Shown: positions 56,648 through 64,000 of the stretch, piece after piece
Layout: each line of letters starts with the position of its first letter
Position numbering within the stretch: position 1 is the stretch's first letter
DNA from: Ascoidea rubescens DSM 1968
Taxonomy: Eukaryota; Ascomycota; Saccharomycetes; Ascoideales; Ascoideaceae
DNA: 64,000 bases
Direction of reading: 5' to 3'
NCBI RefSeq assembly: GCF_001661345.1
Contig: NW_017962922.1
Location: forward strand, 62,001-126,000
Notes under the pieces: model-generated
Databases searched by the model: none
What the model was told of the DNA's origin: nothing
What the model saw: the letters and a program-made list of their open reading frames with translations, nothing else
Position numbers and translations under genes: made by a program

Positions 56648-57148
56648 TCGTGCTAATGAATTGCTGATTTGTTAATTTGCTAACACCAGTTTTGGTTTTT
56701 TATATATTTTACATCTTTTACATCTTTTTTTTTGTTTTCATAAGAACTACTCCATATACTATTAATATGCGTTTTCTTGTTATCAGCTTCTTTTTGTTTT
56801 TTTTGTTTTTTGTTTTTTGTTTTTTGTTTTTTTTCTCTTTCAGACTGACACATCATCAAACAGTTCTTGAATTCTCCTGTCCCCTTTCTTCTGATTCCAA
56901 ATTCCTCTGTTTCTAAATAAAAACCTGTAGTCCCACGTATTTATAGAAAGGACTAGCATATCGTAGTCGTAAAACCACTTGGCCAATCGGGTAACAGCAG
57001 CTCTAGCATCCTCCAAGTTGTGATATTAACACATATATCATCGCTCCATCCACAGCACCATCAACACTATCTTGCTCTCTCTGTTCTGCTTCCTTTGGTT
57101 GTTTGCACTCAGCGTGGTTCTCAAGGTTAGCTGTTCTTCCTGGGCCCA
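56648..57148. other. Intergenic, promoter of the ZRG17-like gene
   Basis: T-rich terminator with TTTTTGTTTTTTG repeats (about 56795-56835), then a less AT-rich promoter from about 56930. No gene is supported. Confidence 0.5.
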
Positions 57149-59347
57149 ATGTCGTCCCTCCACAATGCTCCTGTTTCAAACGAGCCAGATCTTGCCAGCT
57201 CCACCCCAACCACTGCTCCAACCACTGCTCCAACAACTCCCATGGAACAAAAAATGCCCATTCCAACAATAAGTGTGGTCTCTGATGCTGTTGTAAACGA
57301 CAGAAACCTAAGAACAAAATACAGTTTGCCTGATTTGCTAAATTCCTATACACATTCTTCTGCTATTGAGGAAAGTCCTACGACTGCCAATTCCGCTGAG
57401 ATTCAAAATAGCTCCAAGAAAAATTTCACCAAAAACAACAAAAGCATCTCTTCTGTCTCTAATATCAATGATGGTATAGGTTACAAATACCATTCAAGCA
57501 ATAAGGCAATGAGACCTAAATCCATGTATAATATTCTCGACTTCACTTCTCTTCAAGATTCAGACCCAGCTGTTTCAATAAAAGATTCGAGCAATTTTCA
57601 ATCACTAAATACATTTTCTGGGTTGTCTCCTGCTGTTGCCTTCAATAGTAGTCCCAAGAATAGACCTTCGCTTTATCCAAAGAATTCCCTAAGCTCATTG
57701 AAGTATATCCCTCCTCCTCCTTCTTTGCCAATTAGCTCAAACTCAAAAAATAACTCTCCTGAAAATTCAAGACCAAGCTCTCCGATGAAATCTTCCACTT
57801 TCAGTTCTTCTCCCAAAATAAGAAAGAAAAACTCTTTCAATAGTGTTTCCATTAATAATTCTTTGCCAATAGATTATAAACCGTTCAATTATCAATCCAA
57901 AAATGTCATGATGAATAATAGTAACTTTTTACAAAAGCCTTCTCATAGAAAGGGTCATAGATATAAACATTCTTCCGTTTCTATGAATTTTTTTCAAGAG
58001 CCTAAGTCTAGAAAACCCTTAAATATAGCGATTTCTTTACCAATACCCAATGTTAAAGAATTTATTGAATCAATGACTTTTGATCAAAAGACTCTGGTAA
58101 TAATGACAATAATTCATGTAGTATTTGCCGGTATTTGTTTCTTAGTTGGTTTTAATTTTGATTTATTAGATCTATCAATATTATCTCATTTAGTTTTTTT
58201 TGATTCAATTAACAATTTTGTTGTTTGTTTAGTCAATATCTTTAAAAATTTCGAAGTTTGGAATAAAGCTTCAATAAAATTTCCCTTTGGTTTATCAAGG
58301 TTGGAATTAATTGCTGGTTTTGCTCTCAGTATCTCGTTATGTTACACGGGATTTGATTTATTTACCCACATTTTTGAAGAATTTGTAATAAGTATTATAA
58401 GTGCTGATATGAATCATAGTCATCATTCTCATGGATTTTCAAGTTCTTCTGTCTCAAATCAAAATATCGAGGATCGATTAAATGACATCAATAATAATGT
58501 CATTGATATTAACGATATTACTGATTCTGATAATTCTTTAAATTCTATCGCTAATAATAATATCAATGATAATCAAACTATTGATGATAATGACAATGAT
58601 AACGTCAATTGGGTATTATACCAATTATTGATAATAATTATAATGGCATTGACTATAATTAATTCCAAATTTTCTCAAGATAAAAATTATGAAAATTCAA
58701 TAACTGACTCAAATAATTTGACTAATTCATTCGATGAAGAAGAAATTTTCAATATTGATACCAAAATAGAGACAGGTAACCGTAAAAAATCTTTCCTTTT
58801 AGAAATTGTTAATAAATATATCATACTAAATTTTAAGAAAATAATGGATTTTTCTTCTAACTTTCATTTTATTAAAAACCCAATTAAAATCTTAATCCTA
58901 ATTTACTCATTTTATTTACTAATTTATTCAAGTTTAAATAATAGATTTGAAGAATTTTTTAATGCAATTTCAACATTCCAAAAAATTTTAATAACAATTT
59001 TAATTTTATATTTTTCAATAGATTTAATTAAAAAATTATCTTTGCCAATTTTATTATCATATCCAATCAATAATGATAAAATATTTAAAAAAGACATAAA
59101 TGATATTCAGAACTCTATTGTTGATTTAGAAAATTTCAAGAAAAAATTTAAAATTGAAAAAATATTAATTTCTAAAATCAATCTCACATTATGGATAGTA
59201 TTAATAAAAATAAAAATGAGAGGTGGAAGCGATGATGACGAGATAAGATTAAGATATGGAATTAATGATATTGTTAAAAGCGTTTTGAAAAAAAGAGGAA
59301 ATTCAGAAAGTAACTTTGAAATTACAATCGATATCGATAGACTTTAG
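57149..59347 (+). CDS. ZRG17: Cation diffusion facilitator, Zrg17-like
   Basis: A 732-residue CDF protein. The N-terminal 300 residues are Ser/Pro/Asn-rich and disordered. Membrane segments begin at about 313 (LVIMTIIHVVFAGICFLVGF), followed by the CDF-type helix pair with FFDSINNFVVCLVN and FPFGLSRLELIAGFALSISLC (about 374-394). A His cluster (HSHHSHG, about 420) follows, then an Asn/Asp loop and further helices. In CDF proteins the second helix normally carries HxxxD metal ligands; here the equivalent is FFDSINNFVV, without the usual His, as expected of Zrg17, the partner of Msc2 in ER zinc supply. Msc2 itself is the alternative. Confidence 0.65.
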   Translation: MSSLHNAPVSNEPDLASSTPTTAPTTAPTTPMEQKMPIPTISVVSDAVVNDRNLRTKYSLPDLLNSYTHSSAIEESPTTANSAEIQNSSKKNFTKNNKSISSVSNINDGIGYKYHSSNKAMRPKSMYNILDFTSLQDSDPAVSIKDSSNFQSLNTFSGLSPAVAFNSSPKNRPSLYPKNSLSSLKYIPPPPSLPISSNSKNNSPENSRPSSPMKSSTFSSSPKIRKKNSFNSVSINNSLPIDYKPFNYQSKNVMMNNSNFLQKPSHRKGHRYKHSSVSMNFFQEPKSRKPLNIAISLPIPNVKEFIESMTFDQKTLVIMTIIHVVFAGICFLVGFNFDLLDLSILSHLVFFDSINNFVVCLVNIFKNFEVWNKASIKFPFGLSRLELIAGFALSISLCYTGFDLFTHIFEEFVISIISADMNHSHHSHGFSSSSVSNQNIEDRLNDINNNVIDINDITDSDNSLNSIANNNINDNQTIDDNDNDNVNWVLYQLLIIIIMALTIINSKFSQDKNYENSITDSNNLTNSFDEEEIFNIDTKIETGNRKKSFLLEIVNKYIILNFKKIMDFSSNFHFIKNPIKILILIYSFYLLIYSSLNNRFEEFFNAISTFQKILITILILYFSIDLIKKLSLPILLSYPINNDKIFKKDINDIQNSIVDLENFKKKFKIEKILISKINLTLWIVLIKIKMRGGSDDDEIRLRYGINDIVKSVLKKRGNSESNFEITIDIDRL

Positions 59348-60776
59348 TTTAACAATGTAAGATAACTCGCAAGTAAATAAACAACAATATTAAAGATTAA
59401 ATTTGTGCTTTTAGTTTTGGTTTCATTAATTGTATTTATGTTTTTCATTGACATTTATTTATCAATTTGTTCTCTTATATTTTATATTTTATATTTTATA
59501 TTTTATATTTTATGCTTTCTGCAGTTTTATTTTCAGTTCTCTTTTTTGTTGCACAAAAGATAAGCCCTATATATTCTAGGGTTCTGACGCATACTAATGT
59601 TTAAATGCATATATATACATAATGATACTTTTAAATGGATTCTAACTTTGTATTTTCATTATAAATTTTCACTTTTCTTGTAGATAAGAATAAAATCCAA
59701 ACAGAATAACTTACCACTCTGATTACTGCTACGGGTAGTTATAAAAATGTAGTTCATATTTATTTTTTAGATATTTTACTCTTTAATCGAATGCTTTTGA
59801 GTTAATGATATTATTCTACTATTTAGTTTTTGGTAAAAGTAATTTTTATTTGATTATATTTAAACATAATTCTTTTATACCCTTTTGCATTTCAATAATG
59901 TTAAAAATAAAATTTATTACTTGTTAGATGTAAAATTTCTTTTTTTATAAAACCTTGTTAGGCTATTATTTTTCTTGAATCCAAGCAGGGGTTTTGCAAA
60001 AAACAAATTATGTTTTTTTATGTTTGGTGTTGAATATTTCTGTATTGGGATATATCAAGTCAATATCCTGTGTGTCAAGTCTTCAAATTTTATTAAATCT
60101 GAGATTTAAATCTGTTAATAAATTCTAATTTTTTTTTTGTTTTAATGATCTCAGGCTATTTTTAAATTTTAAATTTTACAATTTCAATTTTTACAAGTTA
60201 TCAACCATTTTGATTTTACAATATTTATTAAGCAATCAAAAGATAAATATGAACACTACACAAACTACTGCTTTATACATCTACATCTACATACATTAAC
60301 ATGCATGATGCCAATTCAATTCTTATTGTTAAGAACTTTGCTTGTTATTATCAGAATTCATTTATATTTGACGATTCAAGCAAATCAACTGTTTATTTAA
60401 TTTCAATTATTTAATTAATTTTAGGTTTTTTGTGGTTTTTCTCATAACAGGTCAAATACAAATCAATAGTGTTGTATACTTTTTTCTAGAAATATCATTT
60501 TTGCACAATTTTTCTTGAAAAAGAGAAGTTTAAAGCAACCTATTTCAAACAGCAATCATATCACAAACAATTTAAATTGAAAAATAATTTTTTTCTTTTA
60601 ATTCTTGATTATAGATAATAAATGATTTTTGATAAAATAAATTGCTAAAGCAAAAAAAAATTTACATTAAATAGTTATTTTTCTTTTCTACTGTTACAAA
60701 GTATTTCTAAATGGATATATAATAATTTTATCACAATATAAACTTGAATAACAAGAAAACTGGTCACAGATTTACA
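59348..60776. other. Intergenic, AT-rich, promoter of the nucleoside transporter
   Basis: 1.4 kb of strongly AT-rich sequence with a 7-bp TTATATT tandem run (about 59478-59516) and a TAGGGTTC at 59577. Nothing resembling a short gene, intron or structured RNA was recognised. Confidence 0.5.
59478..59516. repeat. 7-bp AT tandem repeat
   Basis: About five copies of TTATATT in the 3' flank of the ZRG17-like gene. Confidence 0.85.
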
Positions 60777-62609
60777 ATGGATGAATATAACATATACAAT
60801 AATAGTTCTAATAGTAAATCATTAAACGGAGAAATATCTGAAGTTTCTGATACTCTTAACCTTAAAACTATTTCTTCAAATTGTGAAGAAAAAAAAAATG
60901 TACAAAAGTGCGATAAATCAATTCCGAGTGTTGAAACTAGCTCAATTTCCAAAGGAATTTCAATAAATGAAAAAATAGTACAAAATTTTAAAATATGTAT
61001 TAAGTTTTTATTTAAAAAAAATCTTATTTATTTAATTATTGGATTGTTTTTTACTGCCTGGTGGATTTCAATATTATCACAAGATAAATTTAGGAAAAAA
61101 ACAAGTTTATGGCTTGTTCCAACAGTTTTATGGGGATGTATTATCTTTAGACTTGCTACCTTTTTCATTCCAATTCCCAAATACATAATGTTTATTCCCA
61201 GAAAATGTTTTTTTTATTTAATTCAAATAAGAGATAAAATTATTCTGGAAAATTTGAGGTTGGTATTTGCTGCTATTTTCACAATTGTTGTGATTTGTTT
61301 GGGTACATTTATTCCATCGGAAACTGAATATTCATCGAGAACTGATAGGTTGATATCATTTTTTGGCATTTTCATCATTCTATTTTGTTTATGGTTGACA
61401 AGTAATAATAGAAGAAAAATTAAATGGCATACAGTTATAACAGGCATTTTATTCCAATATATAATAGCGTTATTTGTACTAAGAACTACAGTTGGATATG
61501 ATATCTTTAACTTTATTTCAAAATTGGCTGCAAGTTTATTAGAATTTGCAAAAAATGGAGTGGCTTTTGTTACAGACGAAGCAACATCAGAGAAAACCAT
61601 GTTTTTTTTTACAGTATTACCATCAATTCTATTTTTTGTGGCATTAATTCATATTCTCCTTTATTGGAATATTATTCAATGGGCAGCTAAAAAATTTGGA
61701 GTTTTTTTCTTTTGGTCAATGAAGGTTTCAGGAGCTGAAGCAATTGTTGCAACTGCATCCCCATTTATCGGGCAAGGAGAATCAGCAATTTTAGTGAAAG
61801 AACTAGTTCCATTTTTAACCAAAGCCGAAATTCATCAAATTATGTGTTCCGGATTTGCAACAATTTCAGGGTCAGTTTTGGTAGCATTTATTGGCTTGGG
61901 AATAAATCCACAAGCTTTGGTGTCGTCTTGTGTAATGTCAATTCCAGCTGCATTGGCGGTTTCCAAAATGAGATTTCCTGAAACAGAAGTATCAATCAGT
62001 GCTGGAGAAGTCATTTTACCAGAAACCGAATCAAACTTAGATGAAAATTCAAATGAAGCTAAAAATGTTTTGCAAGCCTTCTTAGATAAGGGAGGAAAAC
62101 TAGGGTTCAATATAGCATGTATAGTAATGACTAATTGTTTTCTCTTGATTGCAACAGTTGCATTGATCAATTCATTGTTAACATGGTTTGGGGCCTATTG
62201 GGGAATTCCCAATTTGACATTGGAGTTGATGTTTACATACCTTCTCTATCCATTGGCTTTTTTAATTGGAGCACCAAGAAATGAAATACTCAAAATATCC
62301 AAACTACTTTCATTCAAATTCATTCAAAATGAATTCAGTGCTTATTTTTTGCTAACTAATGACGATGAATTCACGACCCTATCAAAAAGAGGATCTGTTA
62401 TAGCAACCTATGCTCTCTGTGGCTTTGCCAACATTGGATCAGTAGGCACCCAAATTGGAGTTCTAGGAGCCATAGCACCCAACAAAACTGCCATCATTTG
62501 TGATACAGTTCTTTCAGCAATGTTATCTGGAGCACTTGCAACACTTCTCACAGCTGCTGTGGCCGGAATGGTGATCCACGATCTTTCGTCGTTCACGAAC
62601 ACGATATAG
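60777..62609 (+). CDS. Concentrative nucleoside transporter (CNT family)
   Basis: A 610-residue membrane protein that would import nucleosides with protons or sodium. I start at ATG 60777 (MDEYNIYNN); a TTG 33 bases upstream is in frame but unlikely. A 90-residue polar N-terminus precedes about 12 membrane spans. CNT signatures are clear: ALFVLRTTVGYDIFNFIS, KVSGAEAIVATASPFIGQGES (about 315-335), IHQIMCSGFATISGSVL, GINPQALVSSCVMSIP and ATYALCGFANIGSVGTQIG. S. cerevisiae has no CNT, so this marks a non-Saccharomyces lineage. The only in-frame CTG seen is codon 157 (61245-61247), in the loop before a helix. Confidence 0.93.
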   Translation: MDEYNIYNNSSNSKSLNGEISEVSDTLNLKTISSNCEEKKNVQKCDKSIPSVETSSISKGISINEKIVQNFKICIKFLFKKNLIYLIIGLFFTAWWISILSQDKFRKKTSLWLVPTVLWGCIIFRLATFFIPIPKYIMFIPRKCFFYLIQIRDKIILENLRLVFAAIFTIVVICLGTFIPSETEYSSRTDRLISFFGIFIILFCLWLTSNNRRKIKWHTVITGILFQYIIALFVLRTTVGYDIFNFISKLAASLLEFAKNGVAFVTDEATSEKTMFFFTVLPSILFFVALIHILLYWNIIQWAAKKFGVFFFWSMKVSGAEAIVATASPFIGQGESAILVKELVPFLTKAEIHQIMCSGFATISGSVLVAFIGLGINPQALVSSCVMSIPAALAVSKMRFPETEVSISAGEVILPETESNLDENSNEAKNVLQAFLDKGGKLGFNIACIVMTNCFLLIATVALINSLLTWFGAYWGIPNLTLELMFTYLLYPLAFLIGAPRNEILKISKLLSFKFIQNEFSAYFLLTNDDEFTTLSKRGSVIATYALCGFANIGSVGTQIGVLGAIAPNKTAIICDTVLSAMLSGALATLLTAAVAGMVIHDLSSFTNTI

Positions 62610-62915
62610 CGCATCCGTATTTCGACGGTAAATACTTACATAAATGCTTACCTAATCGCACTAGAACCATATTTGTGGGTTGAATGAGCCGATACCGCTC
62701 TGCTGCTCCGGTGAGTTCCGAAACCGCAGCTTCGGATCAGATCATCTCCAGGTTTTCGAATCTCTTCAGATTGGATTATTTTTCACTTCTGACTCATTTT
62801 GGTCTTGAGTCTGTTTGATATTTATATCTCTTTATTTCACTGTTTTGTTGTCTCTGATTTCTGGTTTCTTTTCATTGTTACTCTTTGTATTATCTTTACT
62901 GTGGCTCATTTCAAG
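62610..62915. promoter_or_regulatory. HIS4 promoter region
   Basis: Short region between the CNT stop and the HIS4 start. It contains TGCTTACCTAA at 62645, a GC-rich patch with CCGATACCGCTC and TTCCGAAACCGCAGCTTCGG-type inverted strings, and a Gcn4 site at 62790. Confidence 0.7.
62790..62796. promoter_or_regulatory. Gcn4 binding site
   Basis: TGACTCA, a perfect Gcn4/AP-1 site, 126 bp upstream of the HIS4 ATG. General amino acid control of HIS4 through Gcn4 is established in yeast, so function is likely. Confidence 0.8.
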
Positions 62916-64000
62916 ATGTTTTTACTACCTGCTTTAGCACAAGTCAATGGTGGGCTTTTGAATGAGTTTTCAGTTGTTGGTCCAACTTTGTTAAAATACT
63001 CAAATGAAACTAAAGATTCAATTTATTCTCTTCTTTCAACAACTAATTATAATGACTTAATACTAGATTTTGATCAAACTTTAGATTCTGATGAGAACTT
63101 GGTTATTGATTTATTAAATTCTGGAGTCTCAAAAGTTTTTGTCCCCTTTTCAAACTACTTGGTTGATACAGTCAATAACTCAATCCCATCACACAGAATC
63201 GGTATAAAATTAACAAACATTAGCGAAATTAGTAAAGAAATTGCTAACAAGTTTTATTCGGTAATTATTCCATATAATTCTCAACTTAATTACAATGAAA
63301 CATCCAAATCTTTCAAATCGGGTCAAAATATATTTATTGATCTTAATCTTGAGGAAATTTCGTTAACAATTGACCAAATTATTAATTTAACTTCTTCAAA
63401 TTTAATTCCAATTATTTCAACTAATAAATTATCTTATGATGACTCTAAGATATCAATTTCCAAAATTTTAATCTCAAAATTATCATCTGATAGAGCTGAT
63501 GGTTTATATCCAACAATTGTTTCAGATATTTACAATAATTCTTTAGGTCTTTGTTACTCTTCAAATGAATCAATTGAAAAGGCCTTAATTGAAAAAGTTG
63601 GTGTTTATCAATCAAGAAAACATGGCTTATGGGTTAAAGGTTTAACCTCTGGCTCAACTCAATCTTTGATTTCAATTCAATTGGATTGTGATAATGATGC
63701 CTTAAAATTTGTTGTTAACCAATCAGGCACTGGGTTTTGTCATTTGAATACCAATACTTGTTTTGGTGATTTAACTGGTTTATCTCGTTTGGAACAAACG
63801 TTGATTCAAAGAAAATTAAATGCTCCTCATGGATCTTATACTTCTAGATTGTTTAATGATGATGATTTATTATCTGCAAAGATTAAGGAAGAAGCCGAAG
63901 AATTGGCAGAAGCTAAATCTAAAAATGAAATTGCCTGGGAATGTGCTGACCTATTTTATTTTGCTATTACTAAATTAATTAAAAATGGTGTATCCATTGC
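62916..64000 (+). CDS. HIS4: Trifunctional histidine biosynthesis enzyme His4, 5' part
   Basis: His4 carries phosphoribosyl-AMP cyclohydrolase, phosphoribosyl-ATP pyrophosphatase and histidinol dehydrogenase activities. The frame is open to the window edge, giving the first 361 residues, so the dehydrogenase part lies outside. The cyclohydrolase part has RKHGLWVKGLTSG (about 232-244), the DCDNDALKF segment and GTGFCHLNTNTCFG. The pyrophosphatase part begins with GSYTSRLF (about 305) and continues AKIKEEAEELAEAKSK and WECADLFYFAITKL. The start MFLLPALAQVNGG sits where S. cerevisiae His4 begins MVLPILPLIDD. No in-frame CTG is present in the visible part. Confidence 0.95.
   Translation, partial: MFLLPALAQVNGGLLNEFSVVGPTLLKYSNETKDSIYSLLSTTNYNDLILDFDQTLDSDENLVIDLLNSGVSKVFVPFSNYLVDTVNNSIPSHRIGIKLTNISEISKEIANKFYSVIIPYNSQLNYNETSKSFKSGQNIFIDLNLEEISLTIDQIINLTSSNLIPIISTNKLSYDDSKISISKILISKLSSDRADGLYPTIVSDIYNNSLGLCYSSNESIEKALIEKVGVYQSRKHGLWVKGLTSGSTQSLISIQLDCDNDALKFVVNQSGTGFCHLNTNTCFGDLTGLSRLEQTLIQRKLNAPHGSYTSRLFNDDDLLSAKIKEEAEELAEAKSKNEIAWECADLFYFAITKLIKNGVSI

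Overview
The window is chromosomal DNA from a budding yeast (Saccharomycotina) outside the Saccharomyces lineage. It is very AT-rich. Its proteins carry long Asn/Ser/Gln tracts. The four introns I can support use GTATGT-like donors and TACTAAC-like branch points. The gene set (BEM1, EFG1/SOK2-type APSES factor, HAP4, GPM1, SSC1, TRM44, GPI18, GOT1, RPS26, ZRG17-like, HIS4) is typical of yeast. Leucine CTG codons are almost absent, and the CTG codon in the ADH gene falls where orthologues have polar residues. CUG decoding (Leu, Ser or mixed, as in Saccharomycopsis/Ascoidea-type yeasts) should therefore be settled before protein sequences are trusted at those sites. I could not fix the species. 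No rRNA, convincing tRNA, CRISPR array or intact mobile element was seen.

Layout. 1-4.4 kb: 3' part of BEM1 and an F-box protein. 4.4-6.2 kb: no intact gene, with decayed coding-like fragments. 6.2-8.6 kb: a DUF1774-like membrane protein and an alcohol dehydrogenase. 10.5-13.6 kb: GPI18, a tiny spliced DPM3-like gene and a mitochondrial oxidoreductase-like protein (YPL107W family). 14.7-25.1 kb: APSES regulator, TRM44 and a 1464-residue disordered protein. 25.5-30.9 kb: SSC1 (spliced, with a heat shock element) and HAP4. 30.9-34.7 kb: a 3.8-kb divergent intergenic region with a 1-kb GC-rich island. 34.7-42.9 kb: GPM1, then two long coiled-coil genes head to head that look like ancient paralogues. 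43.4-50.6 kb: two low-complexity coiled-coil genes and a secreted protein with 60-bp tandem repeats. 51.7-55 kb: GOT1 (tiny first exon) and RPS26 (probable 5'UTR intron). 55-64 kb: coiled-coil membrane protein, ZRG17-like transporter, concentrative nucleoside transporter and the 5' part of HIS4, which has a Gcn4 site.

Functional themes are those of ordinary yeast housekeeping: polarity (BEM1), GPI and dolichol-linked mannosylation (GPI18 and the DPM3-like gene share one bidirectional promoter), respiration and mitochondrial import (HAP4, SSC1), glycolysis and fermentation (GPM1, ADH), ER/Golgi transport (GOT1, ZRG17-like) and histidine synthesis (HIS4). The less ordinary material is the RYGRF-repeat cell-surface protein, the head-to-head paralogue pair, the GC-rich promoter islands with a recurring TGCTTACC motif, and paired TAGGG/CACGTG modules.
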